The notes under the pieces: generated by a model | Told to the model about the DNA's origin: nothing | Databases searched by the model: none | What the model saw: only the letters and a program-made list of their open reading frames with translations | Assembly: GCA_944321435.1 (NCBI GenBank) | Contig: CALULH010000011.1 | Span: 1 to 64,000, forward strand | Origin: an uncultured Coriobacteriaceae bacterium | GTDB lineage: Bacteria; Actinomycetota; Coriobacteriia; Coriobacteriales; Coriobacteriaceae | DNA length: 64,000 nucleotides | Direction: 5' to 3' | Made by a program: the position numbers and the translations under genes | In this document: positions 50,371-59,385 of the stretch, one piece after another | Numbering within the stretch: position 1 is the first letter of the stretch | How the letters are laid out: each line of letters opens with the position of its first letter

Positions 50371-51453
50371 TCACGAAGCGCGCAAGGGGAAGAGCCGGTC
50401 GGGCCCCACAGCGCTCATAAGGCAGCTCTCCAGGTAGCACAGGTTGACATCGCGCCGCAGGATGGCGCGCGCCACATAGCGGCGCATCCAATCGCGCGGG
50501 GTGCACGCGCCCATGACCTCTTGGAACGCATGTGAGAGGATCATGTCGCCGATAAGCGCGCGCTTCTCCTCGGGTCCCAGCGCGCAGTCCTTGACGCACA
50601 CCGCCCCCGCACAGGCCGCCAGGACCCGCAGGAAGGCCATTTGCAGCGCCTCCGCCCCCACGGACGTATCAGCCTGCCCCCAGCGTGTGAAAGCGGCGAG
50701 AAGGGCGTCCAGAGCCGTCTGGCCCAAGGCTGCAAAGCGCACGGCGTCCAACGCGCCGTCGGCCGAAGCCGTGCGGTTGGCGCAGCCGCGGGCGGTCAGA
50801 TGGTAGCCCGGAACCTCCGAGGCTCCGACGCGCGCCGCGCCGTCCAAGCACGCGAGCGCGAAAGCCGTTTCCGTCGGCGCCGCGTCCGCGCGGCGCACGG
50901 CGCAAAACGCCTCCACAGCCACCTCCGCACGCAGCAGCTTGGCCTCGCCCGCCGACAGGAACCCGGCCCCGAGCAGCCGGGGGGCGGCCGCGCGGGCCTC
51001 GGCCCCGGTTACGGCGCGCATGCCGGCGACGCAGCGCTCCACCGCATGCCCCGCCTGGTCGTCCTCGGGAGCATCGGCGATCACCCCGCAGAAAAGCAAG
51101 TCGAGCTTCTCGCGCGCCGTCTGGTTGCAAGCCTGCTCCAAAGCGCCGGGCGCCAGCCAGTCCTCGGCGTCCATCATAAGGACGTACGGACTCCGCGCAA
51201 CGCGCACGCCCGCCTCCCAGGCCTCAAGGCGCGTGGATCCGGCATCCCGGACCACTTCCACGCGGATGTCGCGCTCAGCGGCGCGCGCGGCCACGTCCTC
51301 CGTGCGATCGGCGGACCCCCACACGGCGCAGACGAGCTCCAACGACCCCGCGTCCTGGGCGAGCACGCTTTCCATCGCGCGCGGAAGGCGCGCCGACGCG
51401 TTACGCGCCGCCATGACCACGGTTATGTCCGGTTTTCTCGGCCTGCGAGCCAC
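50371..51453 (-). CDS. Family 2 glycosyltransferase
   Basis: A 360-residue protein with GTG start at 51453 after GAAAGG. Residues 9-110 are a GT-A domain: ITVVMAARNASARLPRAMES, then VVRDAGSTRLEAWEAGVRVA and YVLMMDAEDWLAPGALEQA, where DAED stands at the place of the DxD metal-binding motif. The C-terminal 200 residues are helical and not recognised. No transmembrane segment is present. It probably adds a sugar to a surface polysaccharide, teichoic-like polymer or lipid. It is alone, with no other glycan gene near. Confidence 0.82.
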   Translation of the reverse strand: MARRPRKPDITVVMAARNASARLPRAMESVLAQDAGSLELVCAVWGSADRTEDVAARAAERDIRVEVVRDAGSTRLEAWEAGVRVARSPYVLMMDAEDWLAPGALEQACNQTAREKLDLLFCGVIADAPEDDQAGHAVERCVAGMRAVTGAEARAAAPRLLGAGFLSAGEAKLLRAEVAVEAFCAVRRADAAPTETAFALACLDGAARVGASEVPGYHLTARGCANRTASADGALDAVRFAALGQTALDALLAAFTRWGQADTSVGAEALQMAFLRVLAACAGAVCVKDCALGPEEKRALIGDMILSHAFQEVMGACTPRDWMRRYVARAILRRDVNLCYLESCLMSAVGPDRLFPLRAS

Positions 51454-51628
51454 GTTCTGCCTTTCGCTGAGCCATCAATGAGCACGATGGTATCACCCTT
51501 GCCCGGACAAGTGGTGTAGCGCGCGTGTTGGTCGGGCGCCTGCCGCAAACCTATACAAAAACGGTGCCGTGCATGCCCCGCAACGACACCGTAGTCTTTA
51601 CGCTACCCGCGGTCCATGCCCCGCAGTC

Positions 51629-52501
51629 TTACAGCGCGACCCCCGTGGCCGCGAACACCAGGCCCCATGCGACGCCCGCCGCGTACAGCAGGGCGAGCAC
51701 CATGAGGTTCTCGCGCACATGGAGGTTGGTGCGGAAGAGCACCAGGTAGCCCACACCGGCCGATACCAAAAGCCCGCTCATCATGGCCGCGAATGACAGG
51801 GTGCCCGTCAGGTACAGCTGGCTGATGAGCACCGAGGCCGCGCAGTTGGGGATGAGTCCCACCAGAGCCGACGCGAAGACCGACAGCGTGGGGCTGGCCG
51901 CCAGGAAGCCCGCCAGCACGTCCTCGCCCACCACCTCGATGACCCCATCCAGCGCGCATGAGATCAGGAAGATGAAGAGCGTCACCAGAAGCGTGTGCTT
52001 GGCGGCCGAGAAGAGCATGGACTCGTGCCCGCAGTCGCAATGGTCGTGCTCGCACAGGTCGTGGATGTGCTCGTGACGGTGCCCGCGGTGCCGAGCGCGC
52101 ATAAACGCGTCCACGCCCAAACCCGTCACGGCGGCGATAACCACCTTGAGGGCCAGGATCCCGGCTATCTGCGCCACGGGAGCGCCCTCGGCTATGAAGA
52201 TGGGAAGCAGCTCGTCGGACGTGGAGAGGAAGACCGCCACCAGCGTGCCGAGCGAGATCACGCGCGCGGCGTAGAGCGTTGCCGCCGCGGCCGAGAAGCC
52301 GCATTGCGGGACCACGCCCGCCACGGCGCCCACCACGGCGCCCGTGCGCTCGCGGCGCGCCATGAAGCGCTCGAGCGCATCGCCGGCGCGGTGCTCCAGA
52401 AACTCCATGACCAGGTACGTAACGAAGAGGAACGGCACCAAGTGGACCGTGTCCTCAAAAGCGTGCTCGAGCACGTGCAGCAAAAGCTCCATGGTCCCCA
52501 T
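51629..52501 (-). CDS. ArsP_2-type metal (manganese/arsenic) efflux membrane protein
   Basis: A 290-residue protein with about eight helices. ATG 52501 shares one base with the truA stop (TGATG), with GGGAGG just before it, so translation is coupled. The protein is an internal duplication: GAVAGVVPQCGFSAAA (about 58-73) and SALVGLIPNCAASVLI (second half) are paired signature loops. A His/Cys-rich cytoplasmic loop at 138-159 (HRGHRHEHIHD and CEHDHCDCGH) should bind a soft or transition metal. Family members are labelled arsenic efflux or putative manganese transporter. The metal cannot be decided from sequence alone; no yybP-type riboswitch is seen in front because truA precedes it directly. 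Confidence 0.82.
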   Translation of the reverse strand: MGTMELLLHVLEHAFEDTVHLVPFLFVTYLVMEFLEHRAGDALERFMARRERTGAVVGAVAGVVPQCGFSAAAATLYAARVISLGTLVAVFLSTSDELLPIFIAEGAPVAQIAGILALKVVIAAVTGLGVDAFMRARHRGHRHEHIHDLCEHDHCDCGHESMLFSAAKHTLLVTLFIFLISCALDGVIEVVGEDVLAGFLAASPTLSVFASALVGLIPNCAASVLISQLYLTGTLSFAAMMSGLLVSAGVGYLVLFRTNLHVRENLMVLALLYAAGVAWGLVFAATGVAL

Positions 52502-53349
52502 CAATCCTCCCAAGGCTCCAGCAGCCCCGGCGCGTAGTCAACCGCCATGAACATGAGCCCGCGAGCCGGCGCGCAGCTGCCGGCGGCCCGCCGGTCGCGC
52601 GCTTTAAGCACCTGGGCTATCCATGCGGGATCGCGATGCCCCCGCCCCACCTCGACGAGGCTCCCCACGATGGTGCGCACCATGGAGTGCAGAAACGACG
52701 ACCCCGTGATGTCGAACGCCAGGCACTGCTCGCCCAACGCCTCCTCGCGCGCGAAGCCCACCGAGAGCACGTTGCGGCACGTGGGCTTGCCCACCGCCGA
52801 AGAGGCCTTGCAGAAGCTCTTGAAGTCCTGCTCGCCCACCAGGTAGGCTGCGGCCTCCTCCATGGCCTCAACGTCCAGCTCGCCGCGCTGCCACCAGGCG
52901 CAGCCCCTCAGCAGCAGCGGCTGGAGCTCGCCGGTGACGATACGGTAGCGGTACGACCGCGACCGCGCGTCGAAGCGCGCCGAGAAGCCCTGGGGGGCGC
53001 GGTAAAGCCCGCGCACGGCGATCTCGTCGGGCAGGAGGGCCGTCATGCCGCGCACCAGGCGGCGGCGCGGCTGCGCCAGCTCCTCGGCAAGCAGCGGCAC
53101 GCTCACATACTGGGCTTGGGCGTGCACGCCGGCGTCGGTGCGGCCGGCGCACGTGAGCTCCACCGGGCGTCGCAGCAGCGTCTCCAAGGCGCGGCGCAGC
53201 TCGCCGGCGACGGTGGGTATGCCGCCGGGCTGCTCGGCAAAGCCCGAGAAGGGCGCGCCGTCGTAGGCCACCTTCAGCACCAGCGTGCCGTCCAGCACCG
53301 GGCGCTCCGGATAGGCGTCCGGCGCGGCGGGCGCAGCAGCGTCTCTCAC
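52501..53349 (-). CDS. truA: tRNA pseudouridine synthase A
   Basis: A 282-residue enzyme with GTG start at 53349 after AAGGAGGAG. The catalytic motif CAGRTDAGVHAQAQ has Asp72. YDGAPFSGFAEQP is the N-terminal RNA-binding loop, and FLHSMVRTIVGSLVEVGRG is the conserved C-terminal helix. It makes pseudouridine at tRNA positions 38-40 as a dimer. Position after rpoA-rplQ-ecfAT is the usual actinobacterial/firmicute arrangement. It is the middle gene of ecfA-ecfT-truA-metal transporter on the minus strand. Confidence 0.95.
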   Translation of the reverse strand: MRDAAAPAAPDAYPERPVLDGTLVLKVAYDGAPFSGFAEQPGGIPTVAGELRRALETLLRRPVELTCAGRTDAGVHAQAQYVSVPLLAEELAQPRRRLVRGMTALLPDEIAVRGLYRAPQGFSARFDARSRSYRYRIVTGELQPLLLRGCAWWQRGELDVEAMEEAAAYLVGEQDFKSFCKASSAVGKPTCRNVLSVGFAREEALGEQCLAFDITGSSFLHSMVRTIVGSLVEVGRGHRDPAWIAQVLKARDRRAAGSCAPARGLMFMAVDYAPGLLEPWED

Positions 53350-53399
53350 GATACTCCTCCTTAACGCCCGCTCGCATCCTGTGAGCCGGACGGTGTCAT

Positions 53400-54191
53400 T
53401 TAGGCGAACAGGGCACCCATGATAGCGGCCGCCGTGACGATCAGGCCCGCCGCCAAAAGAATTACATCACGCCCGGCAAGCGGCGCGCGGCGCGGCAGGC
53501 GGCGCAACCCGCCCGTGTAGCAGCGCGCGTCCATGGCCTCGGAAAGGGCGTCCGCGCGGCGGAAGAGGCTCACCGCCAAAGGCGTCACCACCGCCGCCCA
53601 GGCGCGCACGCGGCTGATGACGCCGCCGGTGTCAAAGCGCACGCCGCGGGCGCGCTGCGCCAGGCGGATGCGCTCGAGCTCCTCGGCCACCAGCGGCACG
53701 AAGCGCAGCGCCAGGGAGAGCGTGACGCCGAAATCCCCCACCGGAACCCCCAGCGCGCCAAGCGGCCGCAACGCCGCCGTACAGGCGTCGGCGAGCTCGG
53801 TGGAGGTGGTCGACGCCGACACGGTCAGCGCAAACCCAACCAGAAGCGCGATGCGAGCCACCGCGGCGGCACCGCGCGCCAGCCCCTCGGGGCTCACCCC
53901 CACCGGCCCCGCCAGCGCCCATGCGCCGCTGCCGTCCAAGCGCAGCGCGTTGGCGACCAGCGTGAAGGCGAGAATCACCGCGACGGGCTTGAGGCCGCGC
54001 GCCACGCTCGCAAGCGGCATGCGGGCCGCACGGGCAACCGCACCCAGCAGCACCGCCATAAGGGCGAGCCCCCAGGCGGGCACCAGGAAGGCGCAGACGG
54101 TGCAGAGCACGAGCAGGGCCAGCTTGACTCGAGCGTCCACCTGGGCCGCCGGCGTGTCCGCGCCCGTGTAGCCGCCCAACGGCAGCGTCAT
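53400..54191 (-). CDS. ecfT: ECF transporter transmembrane protein EcfT
   Basis: A 263-residue membrane protein; start at 54191, 2 bases after the ecfA stop. DARVKLALLVLCTVCAFLVP opens the first helices. The cytoplasmic coupling helices carry the two Ala-Arg-Gly-type motifs: RLAQRARGVRFDTGG and ADALSEAMDARCYTGG, which dock on the two ATPases. It joins the ATPase pair with exchangeable substrate-binding (S) subunits to import vitamins and other micronutrients. No S-component gene is in this window, as expected for a group II module. Confidence 0.93.
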   Translation of the reverse strand: MTLPLGGYTGADTPAAQVDARVKLALLVLCTVCAFLVPAWGLALMAVLLGAVARAARMPLASVARGLKPVAVILAFTLVANALRLDGSGAWALAGPVGVSPEGLARGAAAVARIALLVGFALTVSASTTSTELADACTAALRPLGALGVPVGDFGVTLSLALRFVPLVAEELERIRLAQRARGVRFDTGGVISRVRAWAAVVTPLAVSLFRRADALSEAMDARCYTGGLRRLPRRAPLAGRDVILLAAGLIVTAAAIMGALFA

Positions 54192-54193
54192 CC

Positions 54194-55885
54194 TCACAGC
54201 GCACCGCCTTTCTCGCCCGCCGCCCGCGCCGCGCACGCCCGGTAATACCGGGCGATCTCGGGCGGCTCGAGGCCCACGGCCTCAAACCGCTCCGGGCTTC
54301 CCTCCAGATCGGCGGCCGGTCCCTGCCAGGCAACGCGCCCGCCGCCGAGCAGCGCCACGCGGTCCACGCAGCCCACCCACTCCTCAAGGTCGTGGCTCAT
54401 CACCACCACGGGGGCTCCTGCGGCTGCCAAGCGGTCCACCAGCCCGTGCAGGAAGCGCCGCCCCGCCACGTCCAGACCCGCCGTGGGCTCGTCCAGCACG
54501 TAGGCGCGCGGACCCATGGCCACGATGCCCGCAAGGGCCGCGCGGCGCGCCTGCCCGCCGGAAAGGGTCACGGGATGGCGGTCGAGAAGTGCGGGATCAA
54601 GGCCGACCATATCGCATGCCTCCTCCACGCGGCGCGCGACCTCGTCCTCGCTAAGGCCCAGGTTGCGCGGTCCGAAAGCCACATCCTGACGAACGGTGTC
54701 CATGAACAACTGGTCCTCCGGGCGCTGAAACACCATGCCTACGCCTCCTGGCGCCGGGAGGTCCCCGTCCCAGAGCACCGTGCCGGCATCCGGCCGCTCA
54801 AGGCCGGCCAGCAGCAGCGCCAGCGTCGACTTGCCCGCCCCGGAAACCCCGGCGACCAGCATCCGCTGCCCCGCAGGAAGGCGCAGCGCGCAGTCCGCAA
54901 GGACAGGCCGGCGCCCGTAGGAAAACGCAGCCCCCTCGACCCGCAGCCCCTTGTCGGCTCGATCCCGGGCCTGGTCCCGAGCCAGATCCCGGGCGGAAGG
55001 GCCATCGCAAGCGCGGGGCGCGCCGCCCTGTGCCCCACCTGGCGCAGCGGATGCGCCGCAACCAGCAGGGCCCACCGTAACGCACTGCGCGGCCAGCTGT
55101 TCGGGCTCCAGACCTGCGCCAGGATCATAGCCCGACCGGAGGGCCTCGGCCACAAGGCAGGCGTAGCGGTCCATGCGCAGCGTTTCCCGCAGCAGCCCGG
55201 GCTCGTCGCCTGCAAGGTCGCGCGGCGTGCCCTCCCACCGCAGGCGCCCCTGGTCGAGAACCGCCACACGGTCCGCGGCAAGGGCCTCTAGGGGGTCGTG
55301 GGTGATGCAAACGATCCCAACGCCGCGGCTGTGCGCCAGCGAGCGCACCAGGGCGCGCAGACCGCGGCGCGCCGCCGTATCGAGCATGGCGGTTGCCTCG
55401 TCCAAGACCAGGTAACGCGGATCCATGGCCAAAACACCCGCCAACGCCACGCGCTGCTGCTGCCCGCCGGACAGCGCGTTGGTCTCCGCCCGGGCATGCG
55501 CCTCCATCCCCACGGCAGAAAGCGCCTCGTCCACGCGGCGCGCAACCTCGTCCTCGCCAAGGCCCAGGTTGCGCGGGCCAAAGGCAACGTCGTCCGCCGC
55601 TATCGTGGCAACCAGCTGCAGTGCGGGATCCTGCCTGACCACGCCCACAAGCGAGCGGACGTCGAAGGCGCGGTCCTTATCGCCCGTATCGATCCCGTCC
55701 ACGGTCACGCGGCCGGTCTCAGGGAGCGCAAGGCCGTTCAGAAGGGCCGCAAGGGTGGATTTTCCGGAGCCGTTCGCCCCTACCAGCGCCACCAGCTCCC
55801 CCGGCGCCACGGTCAGCGAAACGCCGTCGAGCACCGGCGCCCTGCCGTCCCCGTACCTGAACGTCACGTTGTCCGCAATCAGCAT
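54194..55885 (-). CDS. ecfA: Fused energy-coupling factor ATPase (EcfA1-EcfA2)
   Basis: A 563-residue protein with two complete ABC domains in one chain; start at 55885 after GAGGAGG. Domain 1: LVALVGANGSGKSTLAALLN, signature ALSGGQQQRVALAG, Walker B LVLDEATAMLD (degenerate T for the usual P). Domain 2 (from about 260): MLVAGVSGAGKSTLALLLAG, signature TLSGGQARRAALAG, Walker B YVLDEPTAGLD. The linker of ~60 residues is Ala/Gly/Asp-rich. In most firmicutes EcfA1 and EcfA2 are separate genes; fusion is the CbiO/YkoD-like layout. Powers S-component uptake together with EcfT. Confidence 0.92.
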   Translation of the reverse strand: MLIADNVTFRYGDGRAPVLDGVSLTVAPGELVALVGANGSGKSTLAALLNGLALPETGRVTVDGIDTGDKDRAFDVRSLVGVVRQDPALQLVATIAADDVAFGPRNLGLGEDEVARRVDEALSAVGMEAHARAETNALSGGQQQRVALAGVLAMDPRYLVLDEATAMLDTAARRGLRALVRSLAHSRGVGIVCITHDPLEALAADRVAVLDQGRLRWEGTPRDLAGDEPGLLRETLRMDRYACLVAEALRSGYDPGAGLEPEQLAAQCVTVGPAGCGASAAPGGAQGGAPRACDGPSARDLARDQARDRADKGLRVEGAAFSYGRRPVLADCALRLPAGQRMLVAGVSGAGKSTLALLLAGLERPDAGTVLWDGDLPAPGGVGMVFQRPEDQLFMDTVRQDVAFGPRNLGLSEDEVARRVEEACDMVGLDPALLDRHPVTLSGGQARRAALAGIVAMGPRAYVLDEPTAGLDVAGRRFLHGLVDRLAAAGAPVVVMSHDLEEWVGCVDRVALLGGGRVAWQGPAADLEGSPERFEAVGLEPPEIARYYRACAARAAGEKGGAL

Positions 55886-55926
55886 GGGCCCTCCTCTCCC
55901 CTGTTGCCTCATAGCCCGATACGAAA

Positions 55927-55951
55927 GAAGGGGCCGCAGCGCAGCCCCTTC
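55927..55951 (-). terminator. Terminator of the rplQ-end of the ribosomal operon
   Basis: An 8-bp perfect stem GAAGGGGC (55927-55934) and GCCCCTTC (55944-55951), followed on the minus strand by TTTCG. It lies 28 bases after the rplQ stop and before the ecfA ribosome site, so it marks the operon end or a partial read-through point. Confidence 0.65.
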
Positions 55952-55978
55952 AGATCAAGCATATAGCCCTTGGAAAGC

Positions 55979-56455
55979 CTACTCGGCGGTCTCCTCGGTC
56001 TCGGTCTCCTCGACGACGGGAGCGGCCTGATCGGCCTTCTCCACCTTGTCGTCCTTCTGGACCTTCTCCACCTTCGGGGCCTTCTTGGCAACCGGCTCGG
56101 TGACAAGCTCGATGATGACCATCGGGGCGTTGTCGCCCTTGCGCGGGCCAAGCTTCATGATGCGGGTGTAGCCGCCGTTACGGTCGGCCCACATGCCCTG
56201 AGCAACCTTCTCGAAGACCTCGCGCACGAGCTCCTTGTTGCCCAGGCGGGCAATGGCCAGACGACGGGAGTGAATGTCGCCGCGCTTGGCCCAGGTGATG
56301 ATGCGGTCAACATCCGGGCGGATGGCCTTGGCACGGGTCTCGGTGGTCTTGATGCGGTCATTGGTGAAAAGGGCCTGGACGAGGCTCCGCTTCATCGCAC
56401 GGGTGTGCGCGGAGTCCGTGCCGAGCTTCATGCCCTTCTTCTTGTAGTGTCTCAT
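55979..56455 (-). CDS. rplQ: 50S ribosomal protein L17
   Basis: A 158-residue protein. The N-terminal 115 residues are L17 (MRHYKKKGMKLGTDSAHTRA, then LFTNDRIKTTETRAKAIRPD and GYTRIMKLGPRKGDNAPMVI). Beyond the standard length, a Lys/Glu/Val/Ala-rich tail of about 40 residues (VEKVQKDDKVEKAD, ending ETEETAE) is an extension seen in several actinobacteria. It binds 23S rRNA near the exit tunnel. Last gene of the rpsM-rpsK-rpsD-rpoA-rplQ group. Confidence 0.97.
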   Translation of the reverse strand: MRHYKKKGMKLGTDSAHTRAMKRSLVQALFTNDRIKTTETRAKAIRPDVDRIITWAKRGDIHSRRLAIARLGNKELVREVFEKVAQGMWADRNGGYTRIMKLGPRKGDNAPMVIIELVTEPVAKKAPKVEKVQKDDKVEKADQAAPVVEETETEETAE

Positions 56456-56485
56456 TATCCAGTCTCCTCTAAGGGGTCAAACGCG

Positions 56486-57427
56486 TTACTGCTTGAGGCT
56501 CAGGCCCATGGACTCCAGCTTGTCCTTGACTTCCTCAATGGACTTGACGCCGAAGTTGCGGATGTTCAGCAGGTCGTTCTCGGAGAACTCGACCAGCTGG
56601 CGCACGGAGTGGATGCTCGCGCGCTTCAGGCAGTTGTAGGAGCGGACGGAGAGGTCCAGATCCTCGATCTGCTTGTCGAGCTCGGCGTTGTCGTTGGTGG
56701 TCTCAGGGGCAAAGATCGAAGCCTCCTCAACCTCCTCCGGCGCCTCGGTGAGGTTCATGAACGCAGCCATGTGCTGGTTGATGATGTTGGCAGCCTGCAC
56801 CACGGCCTCGCGCGGGGTGAGCGCGCCATTGGTCTCGATCTCGAGGACCAGGCGGTCGTAGTCGGTGTGCTGACCGACGCGGCACGCCTCGACCAGCTTG
56901 GCGCAACGACGCACGGGCGAGAACAGCGAGTCGACGTGGATGATCCCGATGGGATCGTCCTCGCGCTTGTTGCCCTCGTAGGACACGTAGCCACGACCGT
57001 AACCGATGCGCATGCTCATGGTAAGGTGACCGCCCTCGGTGAGGGTGGCGATGTGGTGCTCGGGGTTGACGAGCTCGAACTCCGACGGAATGAAGAAGTC
57101 CGCACCCGTAACCTCGCACGGGCCGTCAACAGAGATGGTGGCCGTAGCCTCATCGGAAGTGCCCAGCGCCTTGAACACAAGACCCTTGACGTTCAAGACA
57201 ATGTCGGTGACATCCTCAACGATGTTGGGGATGGTCATGAACTCGTGCTGGGCGCCGTCGATCTGGATAGCCTCCACCGCCGCACCCTCGAGCGAGGACA
57301 GCAGCACGCGACGCAGGGAGTTGCCCAGCGTGTCACCGTACCCGCGCTCAAGCGGCTCGACGGAGACGCGCGCTGAGGTGTCGCTGATCTCCTCGACCTG
57401 AACCTGGGGCCTGATGAATTCTGACAT
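56486..57427 (-). CDS. rpoA: DNA-directed RNA polymerase subunit alpha
   Basis: A 313-residue subunit. The N-terminal domain (1-230) contains LERGYGDTLGNSLRRVLLSS, which drives alpha dimerisation and holds beta contacts. The C-terminal domain (about 250-313) contains DLSVRSYNCLKRASIHSVRQ and NIRNFGVKSIEEVKDKLESM, which binds UP elements and activators. The linker (about 235-250) is short and acidic. Complete and of standard length; 33 bp downstream of rpsD. Confidence 0.98.
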   Translation of the reverse strand: MSEFIRPQVQVEEISDTSARVSVEPLERGYGDTLGNSLRRVLLSSLEGAAVEAIQIDGAQHEFMTIPNIVEDVTDIVLNVKGLVFKALGTSDEATATISVDGPCEVTGADFFIPSEFELVNPEHHIATLTEGGHLTMSMRIGYGRGYVSYEGNKREDDPIGIIHVDSLFSPVRRCAKLVEACRVGQHTDYDRLVLEIETNGALTPREAVVQAANIINQHMAAFMNLTEAPEEVEEASIFAPETTNDNAELDKQIEDLDLSVRSYNCLKRASIHSVRQLVEFSENDLLNIRNFGVKSIEEVKDKLESMGLSLKQ

Positions 57428-57460
57428 GTATTACCTCCAGCCTCAGCAGCTAAGAAATGG

Positions 57461-58054
57461 TTACTTGGAGTAGAGCTCGACGATGAGCTGCTCGTTGATG
57501 TCGCCGCTGATCTGGTCACGGTTCGGAAGCGCCAGAACGGTGCCCTGGAGCTTCTCGATGTCAACCTCAAGCCAGCCGGGGACCTCGAAGCGCTCGGACT
57601 GGACGAGGGCCTCCTTAATGGGGAGCAGGTCGCGGTACTTCTCGCCCACGGCGATGACGTCGCCCTGCTTGACCTGGTAGGAGGGGATGTCCACGCGGCG
57701 GCCGTTCACGGTGAAGTGACCGTGGGTCACGGACTGACGGGCATCCTTGCGGGTGCGGGCAAAGCCCAGACGGAAGACCACGGAGTCGAGACGGAGCTCG
57801 AGGAGCTGCATCAGGTTCTCGCCGGTAACGCCCTCGCGGCGCAGGGCCTCCTCGTAGTAGTGATGGAACTGCTTCTCGAGAACGCCGTAGATGAACTTGA
57901 CCTTCTGCTTCTCGCGGAGCTGCACGCCGTACTCGGATTCCTTGCGACGACGCTTGGGCTGACGCTTGGATTCCTTGCCGCTGTAGCCCAGCTCGGCGGG
58001 ATCGATGCCCAGCTGGCGGCAGCGCTTAAGAACCGGAGTCCTATCGATTGCCAT
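57461..58054 (-). CDS. rpsD: 30S ribosomal protein S4
   Basis: A 197-residue primary 16S-binding protein. The S4 RNA-binding domain (about 90-150) reads LELRLDSVVFRLGFARTRKD and then SVTHGHFTVNGRRVDIPSYQ. The N-terminus lacks the zinc-binding Cys set found in some S4 proteins: RCRQLGIDPAELGYSG has only one Cys, so this is the C-minus form. A CTTCTCGCCC decamer at 57639 encodes VGEKYRD. It lies between rpsK and rpoA as in most Gram-positives. Confidence 0.98.
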   Translation of the reverse strand: MAIDRTPVLKRCRQLGIDPAELGYSGKESKRQPKRRRKESEYGVQLREKQKVKFIYGVLEKQFHHYYEEALRREGVTGENLMQLLELRLDSVVFRLGFARTRKDARQSVTHGHFTVNGRRVDIPSYQVKQGDVIAVGEKYRDLLPIKEALVQSERFEVPGWLEVDIEKLQGTVLALPNRDQISGDINEQLIVELYSK

Positions 58055-58074
58055 AGTTAGACGATCCTTTCAAT

Positions 58075-58476
58075 TTAGACGCGACGGCGCTTCTTGGGAC
58101 GGCAGCCGTTGTGCGGGATGGGAGTCTTGTCCTGGATGCTCGAGACCTCGAGACCGGCGGCCTGGAGGGAGCGGATGGCGGTCTCGCGACCGGAGCCCGG
58201 GCCCTTCACGAAGACGGCGACCTTCTTGAGGCCGTGCTCCATGGCGACCTTGGCGCAGGCCTCCGCGGCCATCTGCGCGGCAAACGGGGTGGACTTACGG
58301 GAGCCCTTGAACCCAACGGTGCCAGCGGACTGCCAGGCAATGACGTTGCCCTGAGGATCGGTGATCGAGACGATCGTGTTGTTGAAGCTCGACTTGATGT
58401 GAGCCTGGCCGACCGCGATGTTCTTGCGGTCGGAACGCTTGATGCGCGTACGCGCGTTCTTCTTTGCTGCAGGCAT
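58075..58476 (-). CDS. rpsK: 30S ribosomal protein S11
   Basis: A 133-residue platform protein. [20 protein letters not shown] is the conserved N-terminal strand, [20 protein letters not shown] follows, and the C-terminal [20 protein letters not shown] ends in KRRRV. Residues Asn/Gly near the isoaspartyl-prone turn are conserved. Standard length; 15 bp after rpsM and 20 bp before rpsD. Confidence 0.98.
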   Translation of the reverse strand: MPAAKKNARTRIKRSDRKNIAVGQAHIKSSFNNTIVSITDPQGNVIAWQSAGTVGFKGSRKSTPFAAQMAAEACAKVAMEHGLKKVAVFVKGPGSGRETAIRSLQAAGLEVSSIQDKTPIPHNGCRPKKRRRV

Positions 58477-58491
58477 GACCTAGACCTCTCC

Positions 58492-58863
58492 TTATTTCTT
58501 CTTCTTGGCACCGATCTGGCGCTTCGGACCCTTGCGGGTACGAGCGTTGGTGTGGGTGCGCTGACCGCGGACAGGCAGGCCCTTGCGGTGACGGAGGCCG
58601 CGATAGCAGCCGATGTCCATCAGACGCTTGATGTTCTGGGAGCGCTCGCGGCGGAGGTCGCCCTCGATCATGTAGTTCTTATCGATGTAATCACGGATGG
58701 TCGTGATCTCATCCTCGGTGAGGTCACGCACACGCGTGTCGGGGTTGATGTTGCACTCCGCGCAAATCTTGGAGGCAGTGGTGCGGCCGATGCCGTAGAT
58801 ATAGGTAAGACCGATCTCGACGCGCTTCTCACGCGGCAGATCGACACCGCTGATACGGGCCAA
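58492..58863 (-). CDS. rpsM: 30S ribosomal protein S13
   Basis: A 123-residue 30S head protein. [20 protein letters not shown] and [20 protein letters not shown] form the helix-two-turn-helix. The C-terminal tail [20 protein letters not shown] and KKKK reaches the decoding site and contacts P-site tRNA. Complete. It follows rpmJ by 15 bp. Confidence 0.98.
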   Translation of the reverse strand: MARISGVDLPREKRVEIGLTYIYGIGRTTASKICAECNINPDTRVRDLTEDEITTIRDYIDKNYMIEGDLRRERSQNIKRLMDIGCYRGLRHRKGLPVRGQRTHTNARTRKGPKRQIGAKKKK

Positions 58864-58878
58864 CTTGGATCTCCTCTC

Positions 58879-58992
58879 TTAACCCTGACGCTGCTTGTGA
58901 CGCGGGTTCTCGCAGATCACGAGAACCTTGCCATGGCGCCTGATGATCTTGCACTTGTCGCACATCTTCTTGACAGAGGGACGTACCTTCAT
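58879..58992 (-). CDS. rpmJ: 50S ribosomal protein L36
   Basis: A 37-residue protein; ATG 58992 with GAAAGGAAG ahead and TAA at 58879-58881. [19 protein letters not shown] begins it and [11 protein letters not shown] ends it. Cys11, Cys14, Cys27 and His32 form the zinc ribbon (C+ form), which is the usual zinc-dependent version. Lies between infA and rpsM. Confidence 0.97.
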   Translation of the reverse strand: MKVRPSVKKMCDKCKIIRRHGKVLVICENPRHKQRQG

Positions 58993-59085
58993 CTGTCTTC
59001 CTTTCGGTAGTGCTCTTACAGGTGGTGCTTGTGGAATGTTATCTGATCGTCCAGCCGCAGACGTGAATTACCGGCTGAGTACTGC

Positions 59086-59313
59086 CTACTTATAGCGATA
59101 GGTGATGCGCCCACGCGAGAGGTCGTAGGGAGAGAGCTCCACCACAACGCGGTCGCCGGGCAGGATGCGGATGTAGTTCATGCGGATCTTGCCGGAAATC
59201 GTGCAGAGAACCGAATGACCGTTTTCAAGCTCCACGCGGAACTGCGCGTTAGGCAACGGATCGGTGACCGTGCCTTCGAGCTCGATGGCGTCTTCCTTCT
59301 TCACAGGCATCAT
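59086..59313 (-). CDS. infA: Translation initiation factor IF-1
   Basis: A 75-residue OB-fold protein. [20 protein letters not shown], then [20 protein letters not shown] and [20 protein letters not shown] are the family blocks. It occupies the A site of the 30S subunit during initiation. Two adjacent ATG codons (59313 and 59310) are both possible starts; GAGAAAG precedes them. A plausible promoter lies 27 bases upstream (59340-59367), so infA-rpmJ-rpsM and on may be transcribed separately from map. Confidence 0.97.
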   Translation of the reverse strand: MMPVKKEDAIELEGTVTDPLPNAQFRVELENGHSVLCTISGKIRMNYIRILPGDRVVVELSPYDLSRGRITYRYK

Positions 59314-59339
59314 CTTTCTCTATGGAACGACAGCAGTAC

Positions 59340-59367
59340 TGAATAATAACGCATACCGCAAGGTCAA
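59340..59367 (-). promoter_or_regulatory. Promoter before infA
   Basis: On the minus strand TTGACC (59362-59367) is followed after 16 bases by TATTCA (59340-59345). The region between map and infA is AT-richer than its surroundings. It would start transcription about 20 bases before the infA start. Confidence 0.5.
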
Positions 59368-59385
59368 AGGCGATTTACGCAATCG

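Noticed and set aside
51629-52501. yybP-type manganese riboswitch before the metal transporter
   Set aside because: The transporter start overlaps the truA stop; there is no leader in which such a riboswitch could lie.
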